This document shows positions 1 through 11,340 of a stretch of 64,000 nucleotides of DNA, in pieces (position 1 is the first letter of the stretch; the number at the start of each line of letters is the position of its first letter). Source of the stretch: Artocarpus heterophyllus (Eukaryota > Streptophyta > Magnoliopsida > Rosales > Moraceae). The translations under genes were made by a program, and so were the position numbers. The stretch covers positions 17,447,770 through 17,511,769 of the forward strand of contig CM046333.1 of the NCBI GenBank assembly GCA_025403435.1, in the 5' to 3' direction. Below the pieces are notes generated by a model, which had not been told where the DNA came from, made no database searches, and saw only the letters and a program-made list of their open reading frames with translations.

Positions 1-385
1 TTGCAAATAGTTAGTTTGTAAAACCTTAGTAGTAGTTGCCCTAGAAAATTAGAAAAATGTATTTCCTCATTAATTTTCTAATTTAAACAATTATAGGCCT
101 TGAAATGTACATCAAAAGCTTCGATTTAAGACTTGAGCCATCTCGATCGGAGACCTATAGAGTGAGATCAATTTTTGAAATTTAAGTAGTGTTGCTAAAA
201 TTTTGTAGAAAAACCTAACATTATGGTTAGATTCAGATCTATTTGTAGAGACCTTAAGGGATCCTAGTTCAAGATTATGATAGCTTTTTGGAAATTCTAG
301 ATGCTAGCTTCATTTAGGCACTAAATTTGTAATTTTCGGAGGTGTATAGAATATTTTATGAATATTATGATGTAATAACTTGTAG

Positions 386-745
386 CTCCACTTGGCATGA
401 TATTGTATACTTTAGGCCTAAGCCCACACAGTTTTACTCTTGGACTTCACTCCAAAAGGCCTCATGCCATTAAGACGTGCTGTCATTACTAATTAACCTT
501 ACCTATGACCATTCTTAGGTGATGTGAGACTGCACGACCTACCCTTTCTTGGGTATGTTTGCTTCAAGGGAATTATGTTTGTGACAATCACCTTTAAAGC
601 CCAATGTATTTGTTCGCCACACTTTTGGCCAAGTGAAGGCTTTAATACCATCTATAACTACTCGTATCTCCACTTGCATGATATTGTCTAGTTGGCCTAA
701 GCCTGCATGGTTTTACTCTGGGGCTTCATCACAAGAGACCTCATG
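386..745 (+). repeat. Dispersed direct repeat, two copies 282 bp apart
   Basis: A block of roughly 85 bp starting CTCCACTTGGCATGATATTG at 386 recurs, diverged, at 668 (CTCCACTTGCATGATATTG). Both copies continue through a GGCCTAAGCC segment, GTTTTACTC and CCTCATG. The block resembles the edge of a common plant repeat, but I cannot name it. Only these two copies were seen. Confidence 0.6.
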
Positions 746-757
746 ACATTGGATAAT

Positions 758-1300
758 TTTCTAGTAATTAGTGAAATAAGATTCAAAACATGCACTTTTT
801 GATTAATGGTAGATGCACCCGAACCACCCTTGCTACGTATTAAAAAAGATGTGTGCTACTTGGAAACCCCTCATTTAAGATTTTGTATCCTAAGTGGTGC
901 ACATTTGAAGTTTCAGATAGACACTTCCAAATGCTATTAAAATTCTTAAAACTTGGGATTTTGATTTCTTGAAAATTGTTTTTGAGGAGATTAAGATTAT
1001 GGCTTGTGATAGCTAATTGAAAAGATTTCTAGTAATTGGTGAATAAGAACCAAGACATTCACTTTTTGATATATGACAGTTTCATTTAAACAACTTTCGT
1101 TACCTCTTAGAATATATTAAAAGTGACATATGGTACTCAGAACCACCTCGTTTAAAATTTTGTAACCTGAGTTGTGCATGTTTAAAATTTCACATTGAAA
1201 CTTTCAAATGTTATCAAAATTCTTGAAATCTTGAACTTGTATTTCTTGATAATTATTTTTGAGGAGTTTAGAGAGCTTAGATTATGACATGTGATAGCTC
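758..1300 (+). repeat. Diverged tandem duplication, period 268 bp
   Basis: TTTCTAGTAATTAGTGAA at 758 recurs as TTTCTAGTAATTGGTGAA at 1026. The two units keep the same order of landmarks: a CACTTTTTGAT block, ATTTTGTAACCT, TTCTTGATAATT-like sequence, TTTTTGAGGAG and a final TGTGATAGCT. The start of a third unit may follow at about 1291. Many substitutions separate the units, so the duplication is old. No coding potential. Confidence 0.75.
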
Positions 1301-2639
1301 ATTAGAAAGCTTTCTCTGTTTACTTTCTGTTAGCACTAATTTTGCAATCTTTGAAGAATTTTCTTATGAATGACACTTTAGCATTTTTGATTTCATGATC
1401 ATAGACATTATGCATAATCTTTTACTTGGCATTATTACATCATGAGTATTTTTGAATTATTTTTGCTTGGGTTTACATGGATTTCTCTTTTTGACATTTG
1501 TTTTCCTTTTTCAGACTTGTTTTAGATATTTCATCACTCAGTTTTAAAACTTGGTTTTTCATCGACATTGAGACTTTAGAAAATGGACTTAGATATAATT
1601 ATACTTATATATACACACATAGAGATTATATGTACCTAAAAGCCCTCCCAAAAACTTGAGTTCATCAATTATAGTTTTTTGAAGAGAGTTTTAAAAAAGA
1701 AGATTTAGACTCTAAATAAAAAATTCTAAGCACAAATGGTTTTCAAACACCACCAAGAATGTGCATGGCTCATGGCGGTTTGTTTTATGTAGCCTACAAG
1801 ACATAACCTTTGGGGCATGAGCCTAAACCTCTATAGTGGCACTCTAAAGCTTAGGTGCTTGGCTAAAAACACTGTAAGTATATATATGTTTGATACTAGA
1901 TATTTCAAATAATTTAAATGTATACCATTAAGAGAAATGGTTATCAAATTATAATTTTTATTAATCATACCATTCATTTGAATTCTATTTTTGGACAAGA
2001 GTCTGTTACATTAAGCTTTCGTAACTATTCTCAGAATTGCGCTTGAAATGATATAGTATTTTGCAAGAATTTTTTTAAATATTTGATTATTAGTTTCATA
2101 TTGCATTGGCTTGCATCTATTGAGGTTTGATATTTTTCAATAATTTCAGTTATCTTTATTTGAGTTATCCTCTATGATTTTATTAGTGTCACGATTTCTG
2201 TTTTTAGTCCTTTTTACTATTTTATTGTCATAATTTATTTTCCCCAATACTGGGCATTTGACTCATTCCTATTTTGAATATTTTCCTCCTTCAAATTACT
2301 AATATTCCCTTCAAAACATTTGATACATTAAAAATTTAATAAAAATTAAAACACAAATTTATAAAAATATAAAAAATAAAAACAATAAAAAAAAACATTA
2401 AACAAAACATTAGATCTTTCATCATCATCATCTTCTTTTTCTTTCTCAAGTTGAACCAAAAACCATAAACTCAATTTCAAAAGCTTCAATAGCTTCGTCC
2501 ATCAGTCCTTAACCCTATATTCCCTTATCACCACACATCAAAATCAAACAAATCCAGACAATCACAAACTTGTATTTACAAAATCAAACAAATCGATAAC
2601 ATACCAAACCTATATAAATAATCATGAATCCAGACATAA

Positions 2640-3075
2640 ACAAATCATAAAACCATGTCGCAGTTGCCTCCTCATCCAACCAACCCTGTCGGCCCCTCCA
2701 CTTCTCGTCTCATCTTCGTCAATCACCGGTGCAACAACATTGTCGGCCATCGATCTTGGAATTTTAGCTTTAAACGAAGACAAAAGTGGAGGGTAGAGAG
2801 AACGAAAGGCAAAGGGGGGAGAGAGAGAGGAAGAAGGAGATCTTGGAAGGAAAGAGAAAAAAAATCTACCGGTGACCAGAGAGTCCCAACCACCCCACAA
2901 AGGAAGATGCTCTAACCATCACCCACCCAGCCCCTTCCTAGATGCTCCTTGATCTAACGGGGCGATGTATAGGTCAGAACTTGTCTTCCATGACCGATGA
3001 GCTCATCACCCCTCTTCGCGCCCAACCTTGTTGACCGAGCTCCATCGCCATTGCCAAAGACCGTCGCATGATAAA
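2640..3075. other. GC-rich island with overlapping short frames, not a supported gene
   Basis: This patch is clearly richer in G and C than its surroundings and carries open frames of 86-97 codons on both strands. None has a recognisable domain, and the coding strand cannot be decided. It is followed by a T-rich microsatellite and then by sequence of the type 'gaccaaat..cac' repeated at 3440-3540, which is common at edges of plant DNA transposons. A captured gene fragment or an element leader are both possible. Confidence 0.4.
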
Positions 3076-3164
3076 GCTCTATTGCCAGAGCCCAGGCGAT
3101 TTTGTTCAGTCTTTTTCTCTTTTTTTTTTTTTGGTTTGTTCTAGAGAAGACAACCTCCAATGGA

Positions 3165-3250
3165 GGTCTTTTGTTTTTGTTTTTGTTTTTTGTTTTTTTT
3201 TTTTGATTTTTGTTTTGTTTTGTTTTGTTTCTGTTTTGCTGATTTGTTTT
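3165..3250 (+). repeat. TTTTG/TTTTTG microsatellite
   Basis: Runs of GTTTTT followed by GTTTT units directly after the GC-rich island, with a T12 tract in the middle. Confidence 0.9.
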
Positions 3251-3599
3251 AAGAAATTTGCTTAGGGAATTATATCTTATTTTTTGAAAAAGAATTTAAT
3301 TTGATTTTTTTTTGTTTTTTATTATTTTTATGTTTTAATTTTAATTTTTTAAAACATATTAGGTAGTTACTAAGATATCCTTACTGAAGTGGTCAAAATA
3401 TTTTTCTAACGGTCAAAATATTTTTTTAACAGTCAAAGTTAGCCGCTATAGACCAAATCGCACCTTTTTGGAAACGTTAGTCTCAGTTAAACAAAAGAAA
3501 AGGTTAGGGGACCAAATTACACATTTCTAAAAAAGGTTAGGGATCAACCAAGCTATTTACCTAAAAAAACAATTTTCAAGATTTTACTATATAAAAATA

Positions 3600-5110
3600 C
3601 TCATTCATTATTTGTTTCTTATCTATTTGACAATAACCGCTAGATAATTAAAGTATTCTAGAACCTTCGGATCTTCCTCACTATTCTCCTCTTTCAGATT
3701 TTCCTAGCTATTTTCCTCTTTTGGAAGTAAATAGTAGATAGACATTGAGTGTTTTTCTTGGACTATCTTTATTGGTTAAACGGTTTTCAAGAAGAACAAC
3801 AAACTAAATTTCAATTATTTTAAATAAATCCTTAGGATCTCACATGTTTGTTGCATAAAATAAATGATTAGAAGCGTTAATTACCTCACGGGAATTTATG
3901 ATCTATTAGAGTCCTTTGTTTTTTCACACAACAAACAATCCTCGTGATACAATATGGCGACCAAGGTTTGTCAACCTCCAGTCTTCCACAATATTATCTT
4001 TTCCTTAGAATAATTAGATGTAAGCGCCAACCTTTCTCGCACCATCAATCTTCTCTCTGCCTCCAACATTTAGAGGCTAGGTTTTTCGTTTCTATAAGAG
4101 AGGGAGAAAGGAAAACCTAGATGGGGGCGAATTTTAGTCTCATTAAGACCTTGTCTGAGTATGTACCCCTGGAAACTACTCTAAGGGTTTATTTATAGAA
4201 CTAGATCTAGAGAATACGGGGGTAGAAAAATTACCTTCCCCACTGCTGCTTAAATATGCACCCACTTCCGTATGTGAGGTAGGCGTGTGCATGCTTCTTA
4301 CCCAAGGATGGGGCGCATAACCCTAGTGCCACATGGCACAAGTCAGGTAGCCCCTCTTGACTATTTTGTGCTATTCAGTTGCCTCCACTAAATATCCCAC
4401 ACCTGAAAATTCATTTAAAATTAGTATAATTATATTTAATTATTCACACTAATAAATATAGTTATTTAATAATTATTTTATTAAATAATTATTGATAATA
4501 AATATTTTATTTAATATAATTTTTCTTCGTACTAAAAATATTGTTATTCTATTAAAAAATATAGAGCTAGTATGTGGATCAAGTAGACTTCTATATTCGA
4601 AGCTCTAATAATTGAATTTAATTTAATTTAATTTTTCATTAATTAAATTTTATTATTTAAACTTGTTTCATGCCACGATCATGAACTATGGTTGCATTAT
4701 AAGAATATATAGATATATTTACGAGAATCTAATGTACATATATATACACACACATATATATATAAAAGCTTTGTCCGCCGATATTGTTAATTTCCATGTG
4801 CTATGACTTACACTATGCGTATCCGTAATTAGAGCTAGGTGAATAATTTTTGTTTGAACCCCTCAAATTACATATTTATCTATAGGTACATTATTTCTCT
4901 AATGCCGATTTTATCTACGAACAAATCAAAATAAAGTTTACTCAAATCCAATTCAATAAATATCTATCAAGATTATCATACGTATTTATTTTATCTTGTA
5001 ATACAAATAATTATTACGCAGAATTTATCTTAAAAATTAAAATAAATATTTTTGTATAATTGATATTTATCATGTCACATAAGATATGTGTAATAAAAAT
5101 ATTTAAGTGT
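3600..5110. mobile_element. Degraded LTR-like stretch (family unknown)
   Basis: About 1.5 kb without coding potential. It contains text typical of long plant LTRs: a GC-richer promoter-like part near 4020-4160, then a strongly AT-rich part with 'atagagctag..cgaagctctaataattgaatt' that resembles the arrangement in the copia-2 LTRs at 50430-50600. I find no defined ends or target duplication, so this is only a likely identity. Confidence 0.3.
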
Positions 5111-5492
5111 TGTTAGCATAAAAAAATGACTACAAAAAGGGTGAATTAGGTTTTAAAAGTTTTTTTTTCCCAATTATTGAACAGTTCTCAATAAAACACA
5201 ACCACGATACGCAAACTATGAGAGAAAAAATCAGTAGAGAAAAAATTAACTCACAGAAACACAATCATCAAATATGCAGTAATCTATATACAAAATGAGA
5301 TAAACAGCATCAATAATAAATAAAGGAGTCAAGGAAAAGATGATATGAACACAATTTATAGTGATGCAACAATATATTTACATTCATTGTCTCCAAGAAA
5401 CCATGACTTGACCTCTTTCATGATATCCATGTTGTTCTTTTGGCACGATTACTCCAAATGCAAACGGTGAATTCACTAGCCGATGTTCACCG

Positions 5493-6201
5493 TGTTAGCA
5501 ATATATTGGATGGATAAAATGAACAGGTTACAATTGTAAAATTGGAAATTGAAATTAAAGAAAACAAATACAACAAAACCTTTAACTTCAATGGAAGCAA
5601 CACAATGTGGAAATTAGACGAAAATGGTCGAGGCACGTGTAGGTCACGCTTTCTTTAAAACAAATTCGTCCCCTCCGGTTGTGCACGAGGATTCTACGGA
5701 CGTCTGTCTCCCAGGATACAACGACTATCAACGGAATCTTAAGCACTATTGGATACCATTTTTGGCGAACTTGAAACTGCTTTTTCTTCTATCACCAAAA
5801 ACAACTACAACAAAAACTAGATGGAACTTGAAAAACAAAGGAAAAAACTCTATGACTTGGTGAGTGCAAATTCCAAGTATTTGTGTGTCTCTCAAACATG
5901 GGGAGAAGAGTTCATTATATAGGCTTAAGAGAATAGACGTTACAATCTACATTATAATGAGGCATTATTAAGAATTTATGTGCATAATGACACCGGTTGC
6001 AACCTTCCATTTTCCATGATAATGGTGCTCATAATCTTCCATTAAATCATTAGTTGTAACCCTCCATTTTCCATGATTATGAAGCTCATAATCACCTATT
6101 AATCCATGCCTTTGGGTGTTACAACATGAGGTTTATGACCTCCGTTAATCTCCATCAATGAGCATCAATTTCTCATTCACCCAATTGCCATTTTTCCAAC
6201 A
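5493..6201 (-). repeat. copia-1 3' LTR
   Basis: 709 bp, TG..CA ends. A TATA-like box on the minus strand (CCTATATAATGA, 5913-5924) marks the likely element promoter. A plus-strand open frame of 79 codons at 5624-5863 has a diverged partner at the same place in the other LTR and is not a gene. Confidence 0.93.
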
Positions 6202-6789
6202 ATTCCCCACATGAATGAAATTGACAAACTACAAAGGAAAAACAAAGATACTACACGGTGATAGAGTTCTATGGTTAATATCTGCATAGGATAGGTAGGC
6301 GTTAACCCTTGAACCTTTCCTTGTGAAAGTATGTTTACTTTACTGGCTGACCAGTGACGCGATGTCCTTAAACTGTTCTGCCATTTGTATAAACGATAAC
6401 ATACCTCACATAGATATTTTCCTGACACAGTTTCAGTTCTCATGGTTATGTTCATTTTGGCCATGAACATCTCCCTGGTTCTGCAAGAGTTTCTAAAGAA
6501 TTAAGCCCTAGCAATTCTCCTTTGAAGCGGCCCCACTTCTCTCTCACATAGGTGATTTCTTACTTAAGAGTAACCCATATTACTCCACTCGAATTCCAAC
6601 ATATTCGACGCTTTAGAATCATTAAAAGCAAACTGCTTAACCTTTCCTTACGGGTATCACTATTTTTATGTAAGCATAGGTTAGGGTAACCCCTACAGTG
6701 ATCTTACTCGGTCTATTCAGTTTAGTTGTCCTATTGAACCTAGATCTTGGGATCTCCAGTCAACAAGGTTGGGTTTTCACTGTTTCGAC
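6202..6789 (-). other. copia-1 3' untranslated part with polypurine tract
   Basis: Directly inside the 3' LTR the minus strand reads CATGTGGGGAAT, a purine-rich tract suited to priming plus-strand synthesis. The remaining ~575 bp up to the RNase H end show no motif. Confidence 0.75.
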
Positions 6790-7452
6790 CTATTCTTTTA
6801 TAGGCTTAAGTCCTATTCCTCTTGATGTTTTCTCAACTTGATCTCTATTCAGTCCTTTAGTTAACGGATCCATAATATTTTCTTTAGACCTTACATAGTC
6901 TATTGTCATGACTCTAGTTGAGATCAGTTGTCTAACAGTATTATGTCGACGACGTATATGTCTCGACTTACCATTATACATCACATTTTGTGCCCTGCCA
7001 ATAGCAGACTGATTATCATAATGTATGCATATTGCAGGCATAGGTTTAGGCCGTTCAGGAATATCCTCCAAGAAATGCCTTAGCCATTCAGTCTCTTCAC
7101 CACTTTTATTTAAGGCTATAAATTCAGATTTCATAGTGGATCAGGTTATTACTGTCTGCTTTTAGGATTTCCATGAAACTGTTGCGCCTCCCAAAGTGAA
7201 TGCATATCCACTTGTTGCTTTAGAATCCTGTATATCAGATATCCAACTCGCGTCAGAATACCCTTCAAGAATAGCAAGATCTCTTGTATAATGTTGCCCA
7301 TAATTTTGAGTATACCGTAAGTATCTGAGTACTCTAACAATTGATTTCCAGTGATCATCTCCTGAATTACTCATGAATCTGCTCAAACTACTTATAGTGT
7401 AGGCAATATCTTGTCTTGTATAACTCATTAAATATATTAAGCTTCCTATCAT
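6790..7452 (-). pseudogene. copia-1 RNase H domain, broken
   Basis: Minus-strand remnant of the RNase H end of the pol polyprotein, which degrades the RNA template during reverse transcription. The upstream half (7452-7162) contains a SLSRFMSN segment and then YSDASWISD, the usual copia 'SDADWA' catalytic region. The second half (7134-6790) begins MKSEFIAL, matching the family's 'TMEAEYIA' segment, and carries HYDNQSAI and SKENIMDPLTKGL, both classic copia RNase H landmarks. The halves lie in different frames around 7135-7165, with stops between. It follows the reverse transcriptase in the same direction. Nothing intact could be made from it. Confidence 0.9.
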
Positions 7453-7765
7453 CTAGCATATTCCACCTGTGATATACTTTCTTCTCTATTTTTGGACAGA
7501 CGTTGACTAATATCATTTGGTGTTCTAGCTACGCTAGAGTCATTTTTACTAAATTGTCAAGTATCTTGTCCACATAGTGTGACTGGCTCAAGATGAGTCC
7601 ATCAGGTACCCTTTTGATTTTGATTCCTAAAATCACATCGGTAGGTCCCATGTCTTTCATGTCAAACCTGGAGTTCAACATATCTTTAGTAGATTTGATC
7701 ATCCGATCATTGCTACCGACGATTAGCATGTCATCTACATACAGACAAAGAATAACATATCCATC
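7453..7765 (-). pseudogene. copia-1 reverse transcriptase, C-terminal part
   Basis: Minus-strand sequence downstream of the solo-LTR insertion. The catalytic LYVDDMLIVG box is present, with YVDD encoded at 7730-7741. It is followed by a KDMGPTDVILGIKI segment that matches the usual copia 'MKDLGEAKYILGI' region. A frameshift or stop ends the open frame at 7529. The matching N-terminal part is at 10793-11270, on the other side of the insertion, so the two pieces were once one coding sequence. Confidence 0.92.
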
Positions 7766-8019
7766 GTCTGTGTAACACCCGCCTATTTTTATGTAATGAA
7801 TTACATTAAGTTAGTAACGACGTTAAGAATATTTTATTAATAACTTATGGTATACGTAACGAAATATGATGTTAATGTTACTAACTTTTATGTCAAGTTT
7901 TATGACAAGTGACAACTGTATGGAATCGTTGTGCTCAAGTGTTCATGATTATTTTAATGTATGTTTAATTATGATGCATGATGAATTGAATATTTTAATG
8001 TATGGCATTTAAGGACAGT

Positions 8020-8125
8020 TCAACAGGCCAAACTTTTAAGATCAGCAGGCCAAACATTTTGCCCAAGATCGGTAGGCTAAAGAAATCCATCGGCAGGCCG
8101 AAGGAGAAAATCGACAGACCAAACA
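8020..8125 (+). repeat. GGCCTGCC array, reverse orientation (5 sites)
   Basis: Five diverged copies of the core CGGCAGGCCG, with the AGG step at 8025, 8047, 8074, 8095 and 8116, spaced 21-27 bp. The best copy is ATCGGCAGGCCGAAG at 8089. Same motif as the array at 10281 but on the opposite strand. Confidence 0.85.
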
Positions 8126-9149
8126 CTGCTGACGAGCAGTCAGTAGAAATCTCTCCAAAATTATGGCTGAGTTAAATTACGTTAATTGGATGATTTAATG
8201 TGATTAATTGGCATAATAATGGAATGTTTTATCAGATAAAGGAAATTAAAGGGTTTGACTTCACATTGATTTGTGGCAATTTAAATGGTTTCCCATTTAA
8301 ATTGGGCAAAACATGGTAAGTGATGAGTGAGAGTTTTGACTTTCTTTTTTTCTTCTTTCTCTCCTTCACGCCAATTGCCACCTAACAATCAGAAATTCTG
8401 ACTTAATGGAGGGACTTAATGAAGGGCAATGAATGTTCATTATACTTGTTACGTTAAAATTTTTAACGACTCTTTTCCTCACACGTTATTCTCTCCTCTC
8501 ATTCACTATCTGAGACGTTCTCTCATTCCCATTCTTCCTCTTCTCTTCTCCACGAATTTCTCTCTCTCTATCCTGAAAATTCTCTACAAGAAAATTGTAA
8601 GAAAAGTTGAATTTTTCTCGGTTAAAATCAAAGATTTTGAGAGAAATTTCAAGGTAAGAATTTAGTTTTTCCAGTGTTTTTGAAAAGAAATTCTCCTCCT
8701 TAATTCATCTACAATATTCTTCTTTAGGTATTGTATTTGTTTTGAATTTTTAATATGATATGCATGTATGTGTTATGAAATGTTTTTCTAAGTTTCAAGT
8801 TGTTTCAACATTTTTATGATGAAATATGGATTTTCTATCTTCTACCCCTCACAGTAAAATTTTACTGTTTAATCTGGATGCATGAAAAAAAAGTAATGTT
8901 ATCTAAGGGGTAAATGAAAGATGTTTTTCATGAAAGTTAACAAGTATGAGTTTGTGTATGTTTTGATGAGTATATTTTATGTTATGAAATTTTTTATGAG
9001 AAGACTATTTTGATAAATGTTATTTCTGGATTTTGTTTATGAAATGTTATGTATGTTTAAATGATTTTATGATAATGAAATAACTGTATGCATGATATAT
9101 GGTGTTTGTATGAATTTTAAAATGTATGTATTTTAAATTATTAGAAAAC

Positions 9150-9180
9150 GTTTTTCAAAAAAAAAAAAAAAAGAAAAGAA
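9150..9180 (+). repeat. Poly-A tract in LTR
   Basis: A run of about 16 A after TTTTTC inside the solo LTR. Confidence 0.9.
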
Positions 9181-10280
9181 AAAAGATTTGCATGTTTTTA
9201 TGATAATATTTATGGAAGCATGTTATGAATAGTATTTTTAGGTGATGATAATGTTATGTTTTCTCAATGATGATTATGATTATAATATGAGATGAATGCA
9301 TATATGAATGAATGTTATACATATGAACGATATATGAAAGATTGATATATGAATGAATGTTTTATGATAAGTGTTAATTTTATTGTATTTTTAATGGATA
9401 AATGGCATGAACACTCAAGGAACGAGCACTACGAGACCGCGGCGTCGTCACCAAGAGCACTTATTTTTAAGGTTTAGTAAGCTAGCGTTAAGGTAAGTAC
9501 ATTCTCACCTGCAACATGACACGTTTTTACAAGATTTGATGTTATGTTCATAATGATATTCATGATGATTTTATGGATATTTTCCTTAAGAATTTCTATG
9601 AAAGATTTTCATGATTTTAAGTTATGCATGATGATTTTGGAATGTTTCAAAGTATGAAAATTATGTATACATGTATCACCTAATAAGTGTTGCACACCAA
9701 TGTTATGAAATGAAATGTTATGATGTCATGTTTGATTTTGGATTAGCTACCCTTCTCCTCTCATGACGGCGCGCCTATGGTGATGTTTATGGTGCAACAC
9801 TTGGGCCCTTAAGATAAAATGGAATAAGTTTTTAAATGATGAATGCAATGAAAGATATGTTCCATGAAATTGTGCTTAAGGCTCTTTTATGATATGATGA
9901 CAATGATGACGATGATGTTTATGAAATATTTTAATTTGTGAGAATTATATGTACTTACAAAGCATTAGCTTAATCATGTTTTATGTCATATTGCAGATAA
10001 GGGTAAGAAAATCATGGAATAGGTGGAGGACATGGGAAGGCGTGTGAGCACTAAGCACGATGAATTGTAACCGGAAGCACGCCAAGAAGAAAGTTTTTAT
10101 GTTTTTAATCAAGTTATATATATTGAACACATTTTTTTTATGTTAAGTTTAAAGAATACTTATACTATGGTTTTATAAGTTATTTTATCATTTTTTTTTT
10201 TATGAATTATGAACTTCTGCAATATTTTATGAAAAGTTGGTTTGTTTTAAAATTAAGTTTTTTTTTCAAAGATTTTGCTT

Positions 10281-10432
10281 CGGTCGGCTTGCCGGTCATG
10301 TTTTCGGCCTGCCGAACATTGATAAGTTTTTTGGTCTGAATTGCAAAGCCTCTACCGGCCTGCCGGTTGAGGGAACTCTGGCCTGCCGATCATGTTCGGC
10401 CTGCCGAAGTCCCAAGTTCGGCCTGCCGAACT
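10281..10432 (+). repeat. GGCCTGCC array, forward orientation (6-7 sites)
   Basis: Near-palindromes of the form TTCGGCCTGCCGAA, arms TTCGGC and GCCGAA around CT. Core starts at 10285, 10305, 10332 (weak), 10356, 10379, 10397 and 10419, mostly 18-27 bp apart. Spacers are not alike. An open frame runs through it only because the units lack stops in one frame. Confidence 0.9.
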
Positions 10433-10792
10433 GTGGGAGTAAATGACTTTTATATGATGTGTTGATTAAGGAGATTTGATGTGATGTTTGATAAGTCTTG
10501 ATTTTACAACTTGATATACCTATATTATTAAATAAGTTCATGATTAATTTAAAGTATAATTGAATAAATTATGATATGGAATAAGTTAAACAATGTTATT
10601 TTAAACAATGATAAGTTATAAAAAAAAAAATTTAGATGTATGAATGGATCCTGGCTATGTATGTTTTAACTACATTTATATTTGAAACATTGTCTAAGCT
10701 ATGTAATTACATTTATGTTTAAGGTTTAATAAGTATGAATATATGAATGTAACGATATATGTGACGTCCGAGCTAAGGGGCATTACAGTCTG

Positions 10793-11270
10793 TTCTTTTG
10801 ACATAAACACACGTGTCACACTCATTAATTTTGAAGCCATTTGACATCATAACATTGTCAAATTTCTCATGCCATTGCTTTGGTGCTTGTTTAAGCCCAT
10901 ACAATGACTTCACCAATTTGCAGACTTTCTTTTCTTGTCCTGGAGCAATACAACCTTCTGGTTATTCCATATAAATTTCCTCTTCAAAGTCTCCATTAAG
11001 AAAAGTAGTCTTTACATCCATCTGATGTACTTCAAGATTTCGCAAAGCGACAATTGCTATAATCATTCTTATGGAGGTTATTCTCGTTACAGGGGAATAA
11101 GTATCAAAGTAATCAAGGCCTTCTTTTTGTCTATAACCTTTTGTAACAAGTCTAGCCTTATACTTGTCAATTGTTCCGTCAGCTTTCATTTTGCGTTTGA
11201 AAATCCACTTAGAACCTAGTGGTTTACTTCCTGGAGGAAGGTCCACTAATTCCCAAGTATGATTCTGCAT
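10793..11270 (-). pseudogene. copia-1 reverse transcriptase, N-terminal part
   Basis: Minus-strand start of the reverse transcriptase domain. Landmarks in order: WELVDLPPGSKPLGSKWIFK (copia 'NxTWxLVxLP..K.IGxKWVF'), YKARLVTKGY, the D-Y-F-D-T-Y-S-P-V block, and VHQMDVKTTFLNG, which contains the first catalytic aspartate. A stop at about 10962 breaks the frame. Beyond it the text KVCKLVKSLYGLKQAP continues in the same direction to the insertion point at 10792. The rest of the domain resumes at 7765. Identity is firm and function is lost. Confidence 0.93.
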
Positions 11271-11340
11271 GATGGAATCAATTTCACTCTTTATGGCTTC
11301 TTTCCATAAAGGACCCTCAGATGAGCTTATAGCTTCTTTG

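Larger units (their letters stand above)
1..2600. other. AT-rich intergenic DNA, no gene seen
   Basis: No reading frame of useful length and no recognisable protein motif on either strand. The stretch holds two old duplications, listed separately, and otherwise AT-rich sequence including a short A-rich run near 2340-2400. It is probably decayed transposon sequence, but I cannot assign it to a family. Confidence 0.5.
7771..10787 (+). mobile_element. Solo LTR, chromovirus-like (Tekay/Del type ends)
   Basis: 3017 bp, starts TGTAACACCCGCC and ends GGGGCATTACA. Perfect 5 bp target duplication GTCTG at 7766-7770 and 10788-10792. It interrupts copia-1 reverse transcriptase. Long LTRs with TGTAACACCC starts are known from plant Ty3/gypsy chromoviruses, so the family is inferred from ends and length, not from protein. 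Internal landmarks include a pyrimidine-rich segment followed by a splice-donor-like AAGGTAAGAATT near 8650, a long stretch rich in TTATGA/ATGAATG (8730-9720), and two arrays of a short near-palindrome (8020-8125 and 10281-10432). No internal region or second LTR is present, as expected after recombination between two LTRs. Confidence 0.88.

Noticed and set aside
2622..2915. Overlapping 86-92 codon frames on both strands
   Set aside because: GC-rich island without domain, splice context or a preferred strand.
5624..5863. 79-codon plus-strand frame with a partner at 15371-15616
   Set aside because: The pair exists because both lie in copia-1 LTRs. They are antisense to the element and substitutions do not respect codons.
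10237..10446. 69-codon plus-strand frame with repeated G-L-P
   Set aside because: It is only the translation of the GGCCTGCC array inside a solo LTR; the array in the opposite orientation gives no matching protein.
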